64,000 nucleotides of DNA. It comes from Paragonimus skrjabini miyazakii. Its lineage: Eukaryota > Platyhelminthes > Trematoda > Plagiorchiida > Troglotrematidae. The translations under genes and the position numbers were made by a program. Positions 49,025-59,470 of the stretch are shown in pieces. Positions within the stretch are counted from its first letter, which is position 1. Every line of letters begins with the position of its first letter. The DNA lies in NCBI GenBank assembly GCA_014338405.1, contig JTDE01000448.1:177109-241108 (forward strand). The letters run 5' to 3'. The notes below the pieces were generated by a model that worked only from the letters and a program-made list of their open reading frames with translations, had not been told where the DNA came from and did no database searches.

Positions 49025-49380
49025 ACGTAATCTATGAATACAAATGTGGATGCGGAGCATCCTATGTTGGCAGAACTGAGCGCCAGCTTGGAACCAGGGT
49101 TACCGAACTCTTACCGAAATGGGTTCAACAAACGGTCACACAATCAGGCAACTCGACAGCAAACACCCGGAAGGAGCCAGCGTCATCGATTGCTAAGCAT
49201 CACTTGATGATGCAACATGTGATTGACTCATCAAAGTCATTTCGTGTTCTGTTCTCAACTCGAAACAAACGTTTGCTACGATATGCCGAGGCGATTGCGA
49301 TCAGACACCGTCACCCCATTTTGTGTGTACAAAAAGAACTGTTTATGACGTTGAAGCTGCCTTGGCAGCAACTGAACTGA
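49025..49380 (+). pseudogene. Inverted duplicate of the PLE-A endonuclease domain
   Basis: A plus-strand frame encoding VIYEYKCGCGASYVGRT through to the terminal LPWQQLN and stop. It is identical to the minus-strand copy except for one Val-to-Met change (KELF-M-T). There is no RT upstream and no start codon of its own; the open frame only appears longer (from 48973) because it reads into the antisense of the RT. It is the right arm of the palindromic insertion, not a separate gene. Confidence 0.88.
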
Positions 49381-49526
49381 TTTTGAACTTTGACCTTTTG
49401 TGATTGTCATGTGGTTTGGAAGTTTGTACATTTTAACTCGTCTGCAGTAAACACCAGTAGAGATGCAGCGAAATCTGCTTGAGCATAAATCGTGTAATGT
49501 CAGTCTTTTGTCTGCTCTATTCAAAT
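49025..49526 (-). repeat. Right arm of the PLE-A palindrome
   Basis: 502 bp, pairs with 47393-47894 across a 1130-bp spacer. The match ends at ATTCAAAT, after which flanks differ. Confidence 0.9.
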
Positions 49527-50962
49527 AGTTACAGAAGTTTTGTCAGTTCAGCTCGTCTAAGGTCATATTTTAAGCATTATTTCTTAATTACGCTTAAATG
49601 ACGAGAAATTTAGGGTAACAGCTTATTTTCTTACCGTGGTAACGGGACCAAGATTAACATACTATCAATGAACCAGATGGTACAATCTCCGAAACTGTGT
49701 CTCAATCCGTATATTCAGAGAAATTTTGGGATAAAAATTTGCAGTTCAATAGGGTTCCAACATTTATTCTTTTCAATACTTGGACCGTCACTGATCACCG
49801 TCGATGAAAACCCTTCCAGTAATGTTAGCGCACTTGCTCAAAGTGGATGCCACGTCGACTCACTTAAATTCTGGAGGACTAAAAGAGAATACTAAACGGC
49901 AAACATCCTTGGAATTACCAGAGCAGAACTTATGAGTACATGAACAATGAGAAATTTTAACTGTATAAGTTTATCAAATCAATTTGTCCGCACTACCGCA
50001 GGATCAATTCAGATAAACAGCGTCATCTCATAAGAAACTGACAAGCTAACCAAACGTTTACCGCATGTGAAATTGACACTGTAAACGTCGAAAATTTGTT
50101 GATTCCAGTGAATATGGGTTACCACACATTAAAAAATCAGTTCACATTCGGCGTTTGTCTCTGACAGTTGACTATCTTGCAGCACGCTTAGATCCTGAAG
50201 GTCTTAGGACGTATGGATCTGTCAATATCTTAACCAATAGTACATATGGTAACATGAACACTATTCATTCACATTTAAGGGAGTTATCCTCAGAATAAAC
50301 GTAAAATGAACCGCAAAACTCCAAGAATGCAACCAACGACCAAAGGTTAAGATGAACCAGTGTACATGTGTACTAAATACATGTGGTTGGAGCAACAGAA
50401 ATATCTAATTGTCATTATGACCTCCCAACGGATCAATCATACTTCAGGGGGGAACAACTTGTGTGACTAACAGTGAGAGTCCCATCAAACCAACAGGGAC
50501 AATGCCCGCGGTTTCCGGTAGAAGCCATATTTTTCCGCATCCAGATTTTCCTACAAATCTTTCATTCATCAGGCGACAGACTGAAAACTGTCACACTGAA
50601 TTAGAGTTTTAAATTTGCGTGAGGGTTAACAGTGACAGGTAATGAAACCGATTAGCGTGTGTAAATGTTCACTGCACAAAAGTGTAGTATAATTGTACCT
50701 ATCACCATGGAGCATGTGTTCCATCTGGTGCACCGATCCCGTCGAACGCCTTGGTCAGTTCATGTAGCTGTGATCCATATTTTCGTGCTTATCAGATTAA
50801 GTTAAAAGTCGTGTTAATATAGGTTGTAACTGAGTCGAAAAGGTATATCAGCTGGAAGGCAGAATGGAAAATCGGTCGGTAGTTGCGTCAAGTCAATTTT
50901 GTTGAGTTTAGGTCAATGCGTAAACGCGGGCAAAAGTACATATAAAGGGATATGGAAAGTTT
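49527..50962. other. No gene recognised
   Basis: Right flank of PLE-A. One 75-codon frame at 49668-49895 (+) of unknown nature; nothing else. Confidence 0.4.
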
Positions 50963-51222
50963 AGATGAGATCCAACTGTGAAAAGTCAGGGTTTCGGCCG
51001 AATTCGAACCAGCGACAGAAACACCATGCCTCAACGCGGCATACGCTCTACCAGCTCAGCTACGAAGCCACGCCAGAAGCTCGGAAATTTCACATTTGGA
51101 CTCGGCTACCCACCCGTCCAACTGTCTCATATGGAATCCACCAAATGATCCAGGGGATCGACTGCCCTGGCAGGATTTCTCAAACAGTTCACGCTGGAAT
51201 CCATCAAAGCCACTGTTGAGAG
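50963..51222 (-). repeat. SINE2 copy iii (long form, good pol III boxes)
   Basis: On the minus strand the head reads TAGCTGAGCTGG (A box) and, about 45 bp later, GGTTCGAATTC (B box), ending at the TTTAGATGAGATCC terminus. The leading part on the minus strand (GGATTCCAGCGTGAACTG and so on) is shared with copy ii at 14535-14806. Roughly 80-85% similar to copy ii by eye. Confidence 0.78.
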
Positions 51223-53854
51223 GGTACGTAACAGGCGCCAGTTGAGTCGGACTATTGGAACACTGTGAACCAACAGGTATTGGACGGCCTTCAAGAAGAC
51301 TTTTCATTGGGATAAAATAGGTCTTGACTCTGGGGCTGATGAATGGATTGTTAATACGGCTTGGAAAATTGACAGCTGCACACCAAGAACAACGGCGGAA
51401 CAAATAGAGAGAACTCAATGATCAAACAGATTGTCGAAGTACCGGCCTTATTCAAGCATCTGCGAATCCGTCTGCATTTTATATTTCTAGTATTCTTCAA
51501 AAATGCTCTACTAAAGTAACAACATCATTTTCTTGTTCTCCTCTCTCCTTGTCAACTGGCTATATAACAAAAATTCGAATAAGTTGCACAGACGCCTATT
51601 TTAAAAAGCGATTCACTGGAGGTTCAACAAGGATCAACTGAATAACGAAATGCCTAATACGTTTTTTCTTAGAAAGATGACAGAACCCGGATCAATTTTG
51701 AAAGGGTTACATGCTTTTCACCAGGAATATTCCTACTTCACAAGTGTGCTGAAAGTTGGTAAGCTCGGCTCAATTATATTGAAAAGAGATTGTATGCCGA
51801 TATGACGCCCTGCCTTTTTTCTAAAATTATACTTTTAGTCACTTCATTCTGTTACAGACTAACCCACAATAATGTTCTCATTGACATTTTTTCTCAGAAG
51901 GATGGATAAATATATGTTCGGCCGTATATTCAATGTCAGGATAAATGAATAAATTTTATGCATGTGGCTTGATAAACATGGGGTTTCAAATTGACCCACT
52001 AATGATCACTAGCTGATGGTGAAAGCTGTTTTGCTGTGAAGGTACAAATATCAGAGGAATCAGTTCATAAGACGACTCTCCTTTAGACGACCTGAGTTGT
52101 TTTATTCTGTGGTCCATATAGGGGAACCTGCTGTTAAACAAGTATAATGCTGTGGAGTCGTCATGGAAATTGGAGCGATTATCACCTACATGGTACCAAA
52201 TCATCTGCTGCTTGATTCGGTTTGAAGTAGTATACGTTTGTGGTTATATCTCGCCAGTAGCTGACGAGCACTGGGACGTATGCGCATAAGACAACATTTA
52301 CGCCGAACACCGGGAAGTTTTATATATCTGCAACCGGTACATGTGATTATGTGGCAGTTATTAGCTGAAGCAGAGGCGGGCTCAGTCACCTTCAAATAAA
52401 CCTCGCTATCGACCGAGTGACAAAACAACCGTGCGAGCTCTGTTCGGTGTACTGCAAAACTCGTGTGAATATGTCTGAACGCAACGTTGCATTGAAGCTG
52501 AGTCTGAAGACTGTTCAGTAATTGATTGTAACTGTAATTCACAAATTATTTAATTTTTGTTGTCCTTCACAAGCTTACATTACCACCAGCTACGACCCAT
52601 TTGCAACGGTCCCAAAACAGTTTATTTATCCACGTCTAGAATAAGACGCGTAGAAAACATGAAAATGAGCTAAGTGCTGACCCCATCGACCCTGGCTTCA
52701 CACGTTGTAGGAAGCTCTGTAGCAAGTGCCAAACATTTTTATAAAACGGAAATATTTTCCGAATGCTTGAACATTGTGTAGTTTTCCATTTTGGTAGAGC
52801 GTTGAAGGTTACACAATGAACATATCAACAGTGAAAGGAAATATTTTAATGGAAAATCACAGAACGCCAGTTTTTGACAGCGGAAATTGTACTGGAAAAT
52901 CAACGAGTTATGGTGACCATCGGTTTTGATTTTATAGAAAACTTACTGAGTCTGCCTTAGTATCCGGAATGTTCTCCATGTAACAATGTGCGTCGTTGTT
53001 GGCCTATAAAGAGTGTGACGTGCGTTGGAAGAAAAGAAAACAAAGTGAGCAGAACTAATAGAACTGCTTCCAAGCTGTGGACATTTTTATTGAACTTGGC
53101 TTAACATAACTCCTGTTTGTCAAAAATTGATGTTGTATTTCTCTGCAAAAATAACCATATGGATATTCGAACTGTACTTACTTATCAGTATGCCCATGAA
53201 TGATAAAAAAATGAAGCTTAGTTTATAAATATAGTTGAGTGAAGCCTTATCTGTTTTATGTTTAACTTTAAGGAATATTCTTAATCAAAAAGTTATACTG
53301 AGTAACCATCCGATTCAGCTTAAGCCTGACTTTGATCTATCCAGTCGAGAAACGGACGTGAATGGTGTTTCTACATCCTACCGGCCAAATAAGAATGCTA
53401 TATGACAATAACAAGCATAGAACAACTTATTCAATAAAAGTACAACTTGGTCTGACTCCCTGAAGAAATTGGGCAGTGACAAGGGAAGAAATCGCACCTA
53501 AGCAGTATAACAACGAAATAACCGTAGGACTGACTATATACAAGGATGAGGTACCATAGCAAACCTCTACTAAAAAGCATGGTAAAACTGCTTCACAGAA
53601 AATACCAAAAATCGTAGCACGTGGCCAAATGAAGAGATAAGGATTCATATTTGCTCCCTCTGTTAAAAATAGCATACTAATCTTCCAGGAGGCTTCCGGC
53701 AAACAATACAGCTTATCTTGGTTGTACTTTTGAATATTGTCTTTAGAGGTTTAGAGGTTAACTTGTTTAGATGCTACCTTGGAAATTTTCATTTAGTTAT
53801 AGGATATAAAATAGGGCTAATTAGGGTTTTCAACAATTCGGCTAATGCAACTAG
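51223..53854. other. No gene recognised
   Basis: Contains a 120-codon minus frame (51056-51418) that partly reads antisense through SINE2 and a 113-codon minus frame (52201-52542) without recognisable motif. A 91-codon minus frame at 53427-53702 has two or three hydrophobic stretches (FGIFCEAVLPCFLVEV, SLLYCLGAISSLVTAQFL), but I cannot assign it. Confidence 0.38.
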
Positions 53855-54030
53855 ATGGTTAATACGACTATAAAAGATGTGCAGTTTGCTGATGAAATGG
53901 AAGCGAATGCCACGTTCCACTTTCTTGGCAAAAACGTGTATAGATACTCTGAAGGGTCTTTAAGACGGGATATATTACATGTAGACTCCCGTGGAATACG
54001 ATCAAATCCCATTGTGGATAGATGGAGGAC
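53855..54030 (+). pseudogene. PLE RT fragment (PLE-H)
   Basis: The start of the open frame 53855-54286 reads VQFADEMEANATFHFL, then VYRYSEGSLRRDIL. This follows IRYSLESETNGRLPFL and VIKRMDGSIQRAIY of the intact PLE ORF (residues 196-228) with the same spacing. After about 54030 the frame (rich in Arg and Gly) no longer aligns. A short old piece. Confidence 0.42.
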
Positions 54031-55365
54031 ATCACGAGCGTTCGGACAAACCATCGTTCAACGGAATCGGACCAACGGACAAAGAATGGTAGGCGGAAAA
54101 CCTCCCGATAGACGGCGCCGATCACACACCGAAACCGGGCAGAAGTGCACACGACGCGTAAACGGAAAACTGGGGGTGTTGTGGACTGGAATGCTGATTC
54201 CTAAATGCCAGCGCGCGTGTAGCATGCTAACTAGCGTGTTGGACAATAAAGATTGTGCTTTGTTGGACGCCTTTTGGCTACATTAGGAGGTGACAACCAT
54301 TAAACTGATGAATCGACGTTTCACAGGAGTCACTGAAGCAAACTTTCTGTGTTGTAACATTGGGAATTCTGTTTACCTCCAGACCCATATTCAGAATTAA
54401 CCTTAGGGGCAAGCTACGTTTCCACGACCAGTCTCTACTTGTGTATCCTTGCTGCTGTTGTACAACAGCGTATTAACTCTAAATAACGAAGCACTTGTGA
54501 AATTGGATTAACCAGCATCATTCGGCCTGGATCAGAACCAAGTCACTAAGTCGGTCACCAGTGCAATCGTGTCACACCCTGTAACGTGCAAACACCAAGT
54601 AGAAATGCCGAAAGCACCTCGAGTTTACAAGTTTCCGGTTGACTAACCGAAAATGGTCAGACAGCGGAATAGGGTAACAGCCCAATCGGTAGCAATCGAA
54701 TTATGTAACCAAATGGTTTTCCACGCAAACAATTTGTGTAGGCTTTGCAACCCCTTCGGCTTCGAATGTTTCACACTCTCCACTCACCCATATACACACA
54801 GGCAAGTTATCTCGATCACGTGACGTAAAGTTACCATGTGGCCAGAACATTTTGTGTGTACTGACTAGCTTACAGACTGACGCGTAGTAGCTGGAAGCGA
54901 ATTACTGATTGGCATACTCAAGTGAACGTTTACTTGAAACAAATTGTTCTCATTATGAAAGTTCTCCGCAGTGGCTTGAGCAATTTACCTCTGTGGTAAA
55001 CCGTAAAACTTCTAGATTCGGAATTGACAGAATTCGTTAAGATGAAGATAATGTTGCTTAAAAAATGCCAGGTATATAATTCAGAATTGTGAATCATGCA
55101 ATACATGATTCACACTGTAGTCAGCATATCAAAAGTGAGAGTTTGTTGGAATTTATTTATGATTATGCCATGTGCATACTAGGTACATCTCAAGTATGAA
55201 CCAGAAGACTTCAATTAGATATGAATGTTGTTCAGCTTGAGGTAAGCTAACTTTCAAGATGTTTTCAGCACTCTAAAAAACACCACAGTAGGTCCGAAGA
55301 CTTCGACCTGTCTAAGAAGTCCTAATCCCAGGAGTATCGATTAGAGTTAACGGACAGCAAATATC
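54031..55365. other. No gene recognised
   Basis: The remaining part of the 143-codon frame to 54286 is basic and of low informational value; nothing else is recognisable. If the LINE relic to the right had kept its RT it would lie here on the minus strand, but no RT motif was found. Confidence 0.38.
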
Positions 55366-55800
55366 TCAAAACTTTCTGACAGCCTGATCATTACATACCA
55401 ACAAAGGTAGTTGAGCTTTGAGATACCATAATTCGGTCGTGCTTAATATGAGGTCAATGGCGCCGTGGTCAACACGATTACCCTGTGAAAAAGCAACCGG
55501 AGTTCTAGTCCCAACATGATAAGGATATGCACTACAGGCCAGCTGTAACAAGAGGGAAACTAGTGACTAGTACTTCTTTTCAAAACAGACTATCTGGAAA
55601 TTCTATCTGAATTCGAAGAATGCGGTCAAATATGGGTGACATTCAACCCGAAGTCAACCAAATCCTAAAATAAGTATCAGTGGTCTCATATATATACGGA
55701 ATATTTTCAGGGAGCTCTGTGCAGATCTTACAAAAATGTCAGAGATAACACATTTTTGGATGATAAATTTGTTAGAGGATGTTACGTGTTGCTGAATGTG
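55366..55800 (-). pseudogene. CR1-like LINE endonuclease relic
   Basis: The 61-codon frame 55366-55551 reads YHVGTRTPVAFSQG, then AIDLILSTTEL and LPLLVCNDQAV. That is the order of the C-terminal blocks of an APE-type LINE endonuclease (V-x-x-P-T-R, L-D-L-I-L-T/S-x-x-E, P-L-G-x-S-D-H-x-V), with the SDH catalytic triplet changed to CNDQ. Upstream on the minus strand, with stops, RPLILILGFG sits where the family has the G-D-F-N box. Dead copy; clade assignment (CR1/Perere-like) is by overall pattern only. Confidence 0.48.
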
Positions 55801-58569
55801 GAAAATCCTGTGCTATTAAGCACTAAGAAAAACTGCGATATTTTGAGGAAAGCGCGGCTCCAAGGATAGAGAAAAACAAAGGTGTATTAAACCATTTCTT
55901 GAAAGCTATATTTGCCGCTCTTCAGTTTGGTTGTGACTCCCATCTCTTACGTGCTGCGAACAGTCACAATAGAAATGTAGGTTGCGCCATCTTTGACTAT
56001 ATGGGTGTCGGTTTCAAGAAGCGAGTTGATCGTGAATATGTGTAATTCTAAGATTGCTGGCCAGTAGCGCGAAGTGTTGCCGCTCTGAAGCCTATTCAGA
56101 CTATCTCTGCCGGATGATTCCAAACATGGACAAAACCGGTCGTGAAGTGTCGGTTTGTTAGAGAGCATCAAGAATCAATATGGATTGTTGACAGTTGTTT
56201 TGCCATCTGTCAGGGTGACTCAAAGCATGTGAGAGAGTATGTGAGACAATCTATCACGACCGCTATCACGTCGGAATTTTAATACTTCCGCTGGCTCAAG
56301 GATTTTTATGGGTCACTCACTAGCTCCAGATTGCAGTGCTCTGGTGTACTTGCGGGAAATGATCTGTCAAAGTTTCCTGACTTGGCCGCTGTAGGGAGAT
56401 GTCACAAGCAGACAATATCGTATGCATTATAGAGGGCCTCGCGCCGTGCTATATTTGCTTTTTCTTTGGACGTGATAATCATTCCGGATGCTGAGATCGG
56501 TATAAGAACAGGGCAACGAAATGGCCGAGATGAGAGATCGCATAAAGCGCATTAGATAACTGTATTACTTAATAACATGCTTTTCAGTCAAACATTCTAT
56601 TCAGAGACCACGAGGTTGGAGGCAGGATTTTCTGAGGCCACCGGAAGTGGCATTGGAATAGAAAAAGTACTGGACGCAACTTTCGGCAGTTGCAAACATT
56701 TCCTAATTTTCATTTTCATCGCCCTCTCTAGGAACGTTCACTTTCTTAGCTGGGTGGCGCTGAGTCACACTTATCGAGCTAATCTTTGTAATGGGTACTA
56801 CTGCTAGCTTTCAATTCTCTGCCGGCGTTTTAGGGGTGCTGTCGTCAAGTCGTGTAGCATTCTTGACTTATCAGTAGCTGTGGCTATCGGTGTGATTCAC
56901 CTCAGTTGTGCAGTACACCTAGAAGCTTGGATGTTATAGGAGAAGTGGATACTGTGATGGCTTGCTTTTATGTGGATGCTTTGGACCTCTGAGTGATCCA
57001 CGGTTCAAGCAAATTATTTTTCAGTGCGATTACCAATGTGTCTCCTGAGGTAGATGATAGCATGTCATCCACAAATGTTATTTAGTTCAATTCGCTGTCG
57101 GGTGTGTTGGGTACAATGTCCGAATCAAAAAAGGATTACAGCGGTGAACCAAAGGCCAGTAAAAACAATGAGGAGGATACCACCGGCGAATATATGTTTG
57201 AAGTAAAACTCAGTTTTCAAAATACGTTTTATCCTATTTCTGAGCTAAATTTAAGTGGTTGTCTAAGACGATGAGTGATTCGCGGTCAGTGACTGCTCTT
57301 ATTACGGAGCCAAGAGATATGTGGTCGAAATCCTCAGTTATATCATTGTTTAAAATTGGTCAATCGTGATGTATTGTGTGCGAACACGGAAGCAAACTGC
57401 TGTGAAGATTCATCATTTCAAGCGTTCTACTACGCTGCATAATGCCAAACTGCTGTCAGCCAATGGGGACTAAAGTGGCTTAATGATCTATCAGAAAGCA
57501 CTTAGTGACCAGCGAACAAATAAGAGTTGGACGCAAGCCAGATGACGTCAGCGTTGTAGATATCCTAGGTGCAGATGTTATGCGATTAGTGTTCTGTTGT
57601 GGAGAAAGTTGTTCGGAAAGCAATAGTAAATTGAAGTAACTGACGGTGACCTAACTCGGAGATAAACAACGTCGGTAGGGTTTGGATGGGCTGGTGGTAT
57701 GCACATCCTTCCAGGAAACAGATGGCCGTGGTGACTTCAACCTCGAAGATTTGAACAAAGAGATTTTGTCATATGGAATTGCGCTTTGTGGAAGACGGTA
57801 GTCGCAGGCTACAGAGCTATCATGCTCAGTATTCTAGCAGTCCGTAGTCCTGAGAAGTTTTTGTTCATCATTAGCAATAGCATTTCCCCATCGGCCATCA
57901 AGTAGTGTTGCTGTTGCTTCCGTTTTCCTTCTCCATATGTCCAAATTGAACTCGCCGTAAGTGGCAGTTGTCTAAGATCCCCAGGATATTTTGGCGCCTT
58001 CCACTTTAAGGTCACCATGCAACGAAAACCATTCATCTGCAGATTTGCTTAATGGTCTTTCAGGGTGTGAGATAGGCTAATCGCTATTTATTAGTGTCGT
58101 CAAGTGCTCGAACATACTTTGAAGTGGATCATTCTTGGAACATCCCTGGGGCTGACCCAGTGTTGCTTTAATGAGTACAAAATGGTCAGATTAGTTGTCT
58201 AACGGATCTTACCCACCATGAGATAGCTAAACTTTCATGTCCAGACCACTAGTCGATTGTGGTTTTGATACAGTGTTTAGGAACGTCATAATCGTTAGCA
58301 GTGTGTACTGAACGACAGCCACCATTGTTTTAGTAATTTATGGGGAAAAACGTAATGCGCGTTCACGTTTAGGACCAGGAATTCACCGGGTTGCTCCATA
58401 TGTGGTAGATGTGCCTGGACTCCACTCTGGTACCCCTCATCTTGTGTGTGGTTCACTGGTTGTTACTGATGGCACATTATGATCCCACATGGGCTTTTAG
58501 CAAACTTTGAAAATCGATAACAGTTTCCAGAAGGTAGATGTCATGGCCTAAAAGCTCAGCCAGACAGAC
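55801..58569. other. Locally GC-richer stretch, eroded frames, nature unclear
   Basis: Base composition and frame density differ from the AT-rich flanks, which suggests an eroded element. On the minus strand around 57075 a stretch reads ITFVDDMLSSTSGDTL, reminiscent of the F/YVDD box of retroelement reverse transcriptases. A 75-codon frame lies at 57809-58036. I could not find further RT, integrase or protease blocks in order, so I do not assign a family. Confidence 0.3.
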
Positions 58570-59470
58570 AGGTACGTGAGCAACGTGGGAGTGGTGACCA
58601 CCGGGGCAGCCTCAGCATCAACGGTACTTGGTTTTTGGAAACGGGGAGGCTTTTGGTGTATGCTGGTCAAAGCTTTAACAAGTTGAGGGATGCGTTTTCG
58701 GTCGCCCTAGAAAATCACATAGAATGTGTCACAAACCTGGAATCTGTCCTCGTTGGACTACATGCTTTGCCACTGGTGATGATGGCTGCCGTCCGACGAC
58801 TTCAATTGAGGTACCTGTTGTTTCCACTTGTGTTTCCAACCATTTGGGTACGTGACACTCGATACGAGTAGCTAGCTTTTGGCTGTTCCTCACCATGTAC
58901 CTCACACTGCAACAGTACGAATACTTGCACAAACAATGGAATATGGCGGACGCCCGTTGTTTGTCCGTAGCTCGGGAGGCTGATAAGATTGGTTCTCTGT
59001 ATTATGCATAATTTTGCATCGTTATTGTTCCTGGATACTGCAACAGTTAATTACCGTTTGGTCACTGTTAACCAGCTATCATCTAGAAATGGGTGTTCTA
59101 CGTATATTGTCTTCCTTGGTACCACTGTTTTTTGTATCCTTGTGGTAATTACATCGCTGTAATCCGTGATAAATTGCAGAGTGCATTTTAGTTTGTCCAC
59201 TTCTAGCAGTGAATTTTCTTTCATGCTTAGTCTCTACGCCCTGTAAAAAGGCGTTCTAACTGGGCTTTTGCTATACTGCACTAAATGAAGGCTTTCGAAA
59301 TGCATATGCTGTCTTGCCGATGTAGATTGCCTGTAAATGGATCTTCCTATTGTACCATCTGATTCTCACATAAACCACAGTGACACTCGTCATTAATTTC
59401 CTTCCACAAACGTAATGGTGCTCTCTGATCTTCTAGTCAAATAGCGAATCGTACGACCCACGTACTTTGT
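58570..59470 (-). pseudogene. Penelope-like RT C-terminus plus GIY-YIG relic (PLE-D)
   Basis: Read on the minus strand with several frame changes, the segment aligns with residues 218-475 of the intact PLE ORF. DGTIGRSIY matches DGSIQRAIY. QHMHFES matches QYLHFDS. SPVRTPFYRA matches GLVRTLFDRV. The nuclease follows: FHCLCKYSYCCSVRYMVRN against IYEYKCGCGASYVGRT, then KLATRI, VPKWL and VAKH. The tail, NASLNLLKALTSIHQKP, matches NKRLLRYAEAIAIRHRH. The catalytic residues of the nuclease are mostly replaced. The RT core that should lie above 59470 was not recognised. Diverged enough to belong to a different PLE lineage from PLE-A or to be very old. Confidence 0.72.

Larger units (their letters stand above)
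47393..49526 (-). mobile_element. Penelope-like element with inverted duplicated 3' end (PLE-A)
   Basis: 2134-bp insertion. A 5'-truncated element runs on the minus strand from about 49024 down to 47393, and its last 502 bp (nuclease domain plus 3' untranslated end) are repeated in inverted orientation at 49025-49526. The two arms are equal in length and I see a single base difference, so they were formed recently or have been homogenised. The break inside the long copy falls just upstream of the RT box MYGLPKVHK, with the codons VKPCGSQIPQ before it. The arms start exactly at the codons for VIYEYKC. Penelope-like elements are known for truncated and inverted partial copies joined to the main copy, which fits this structure. 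Confidence 0.88.
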
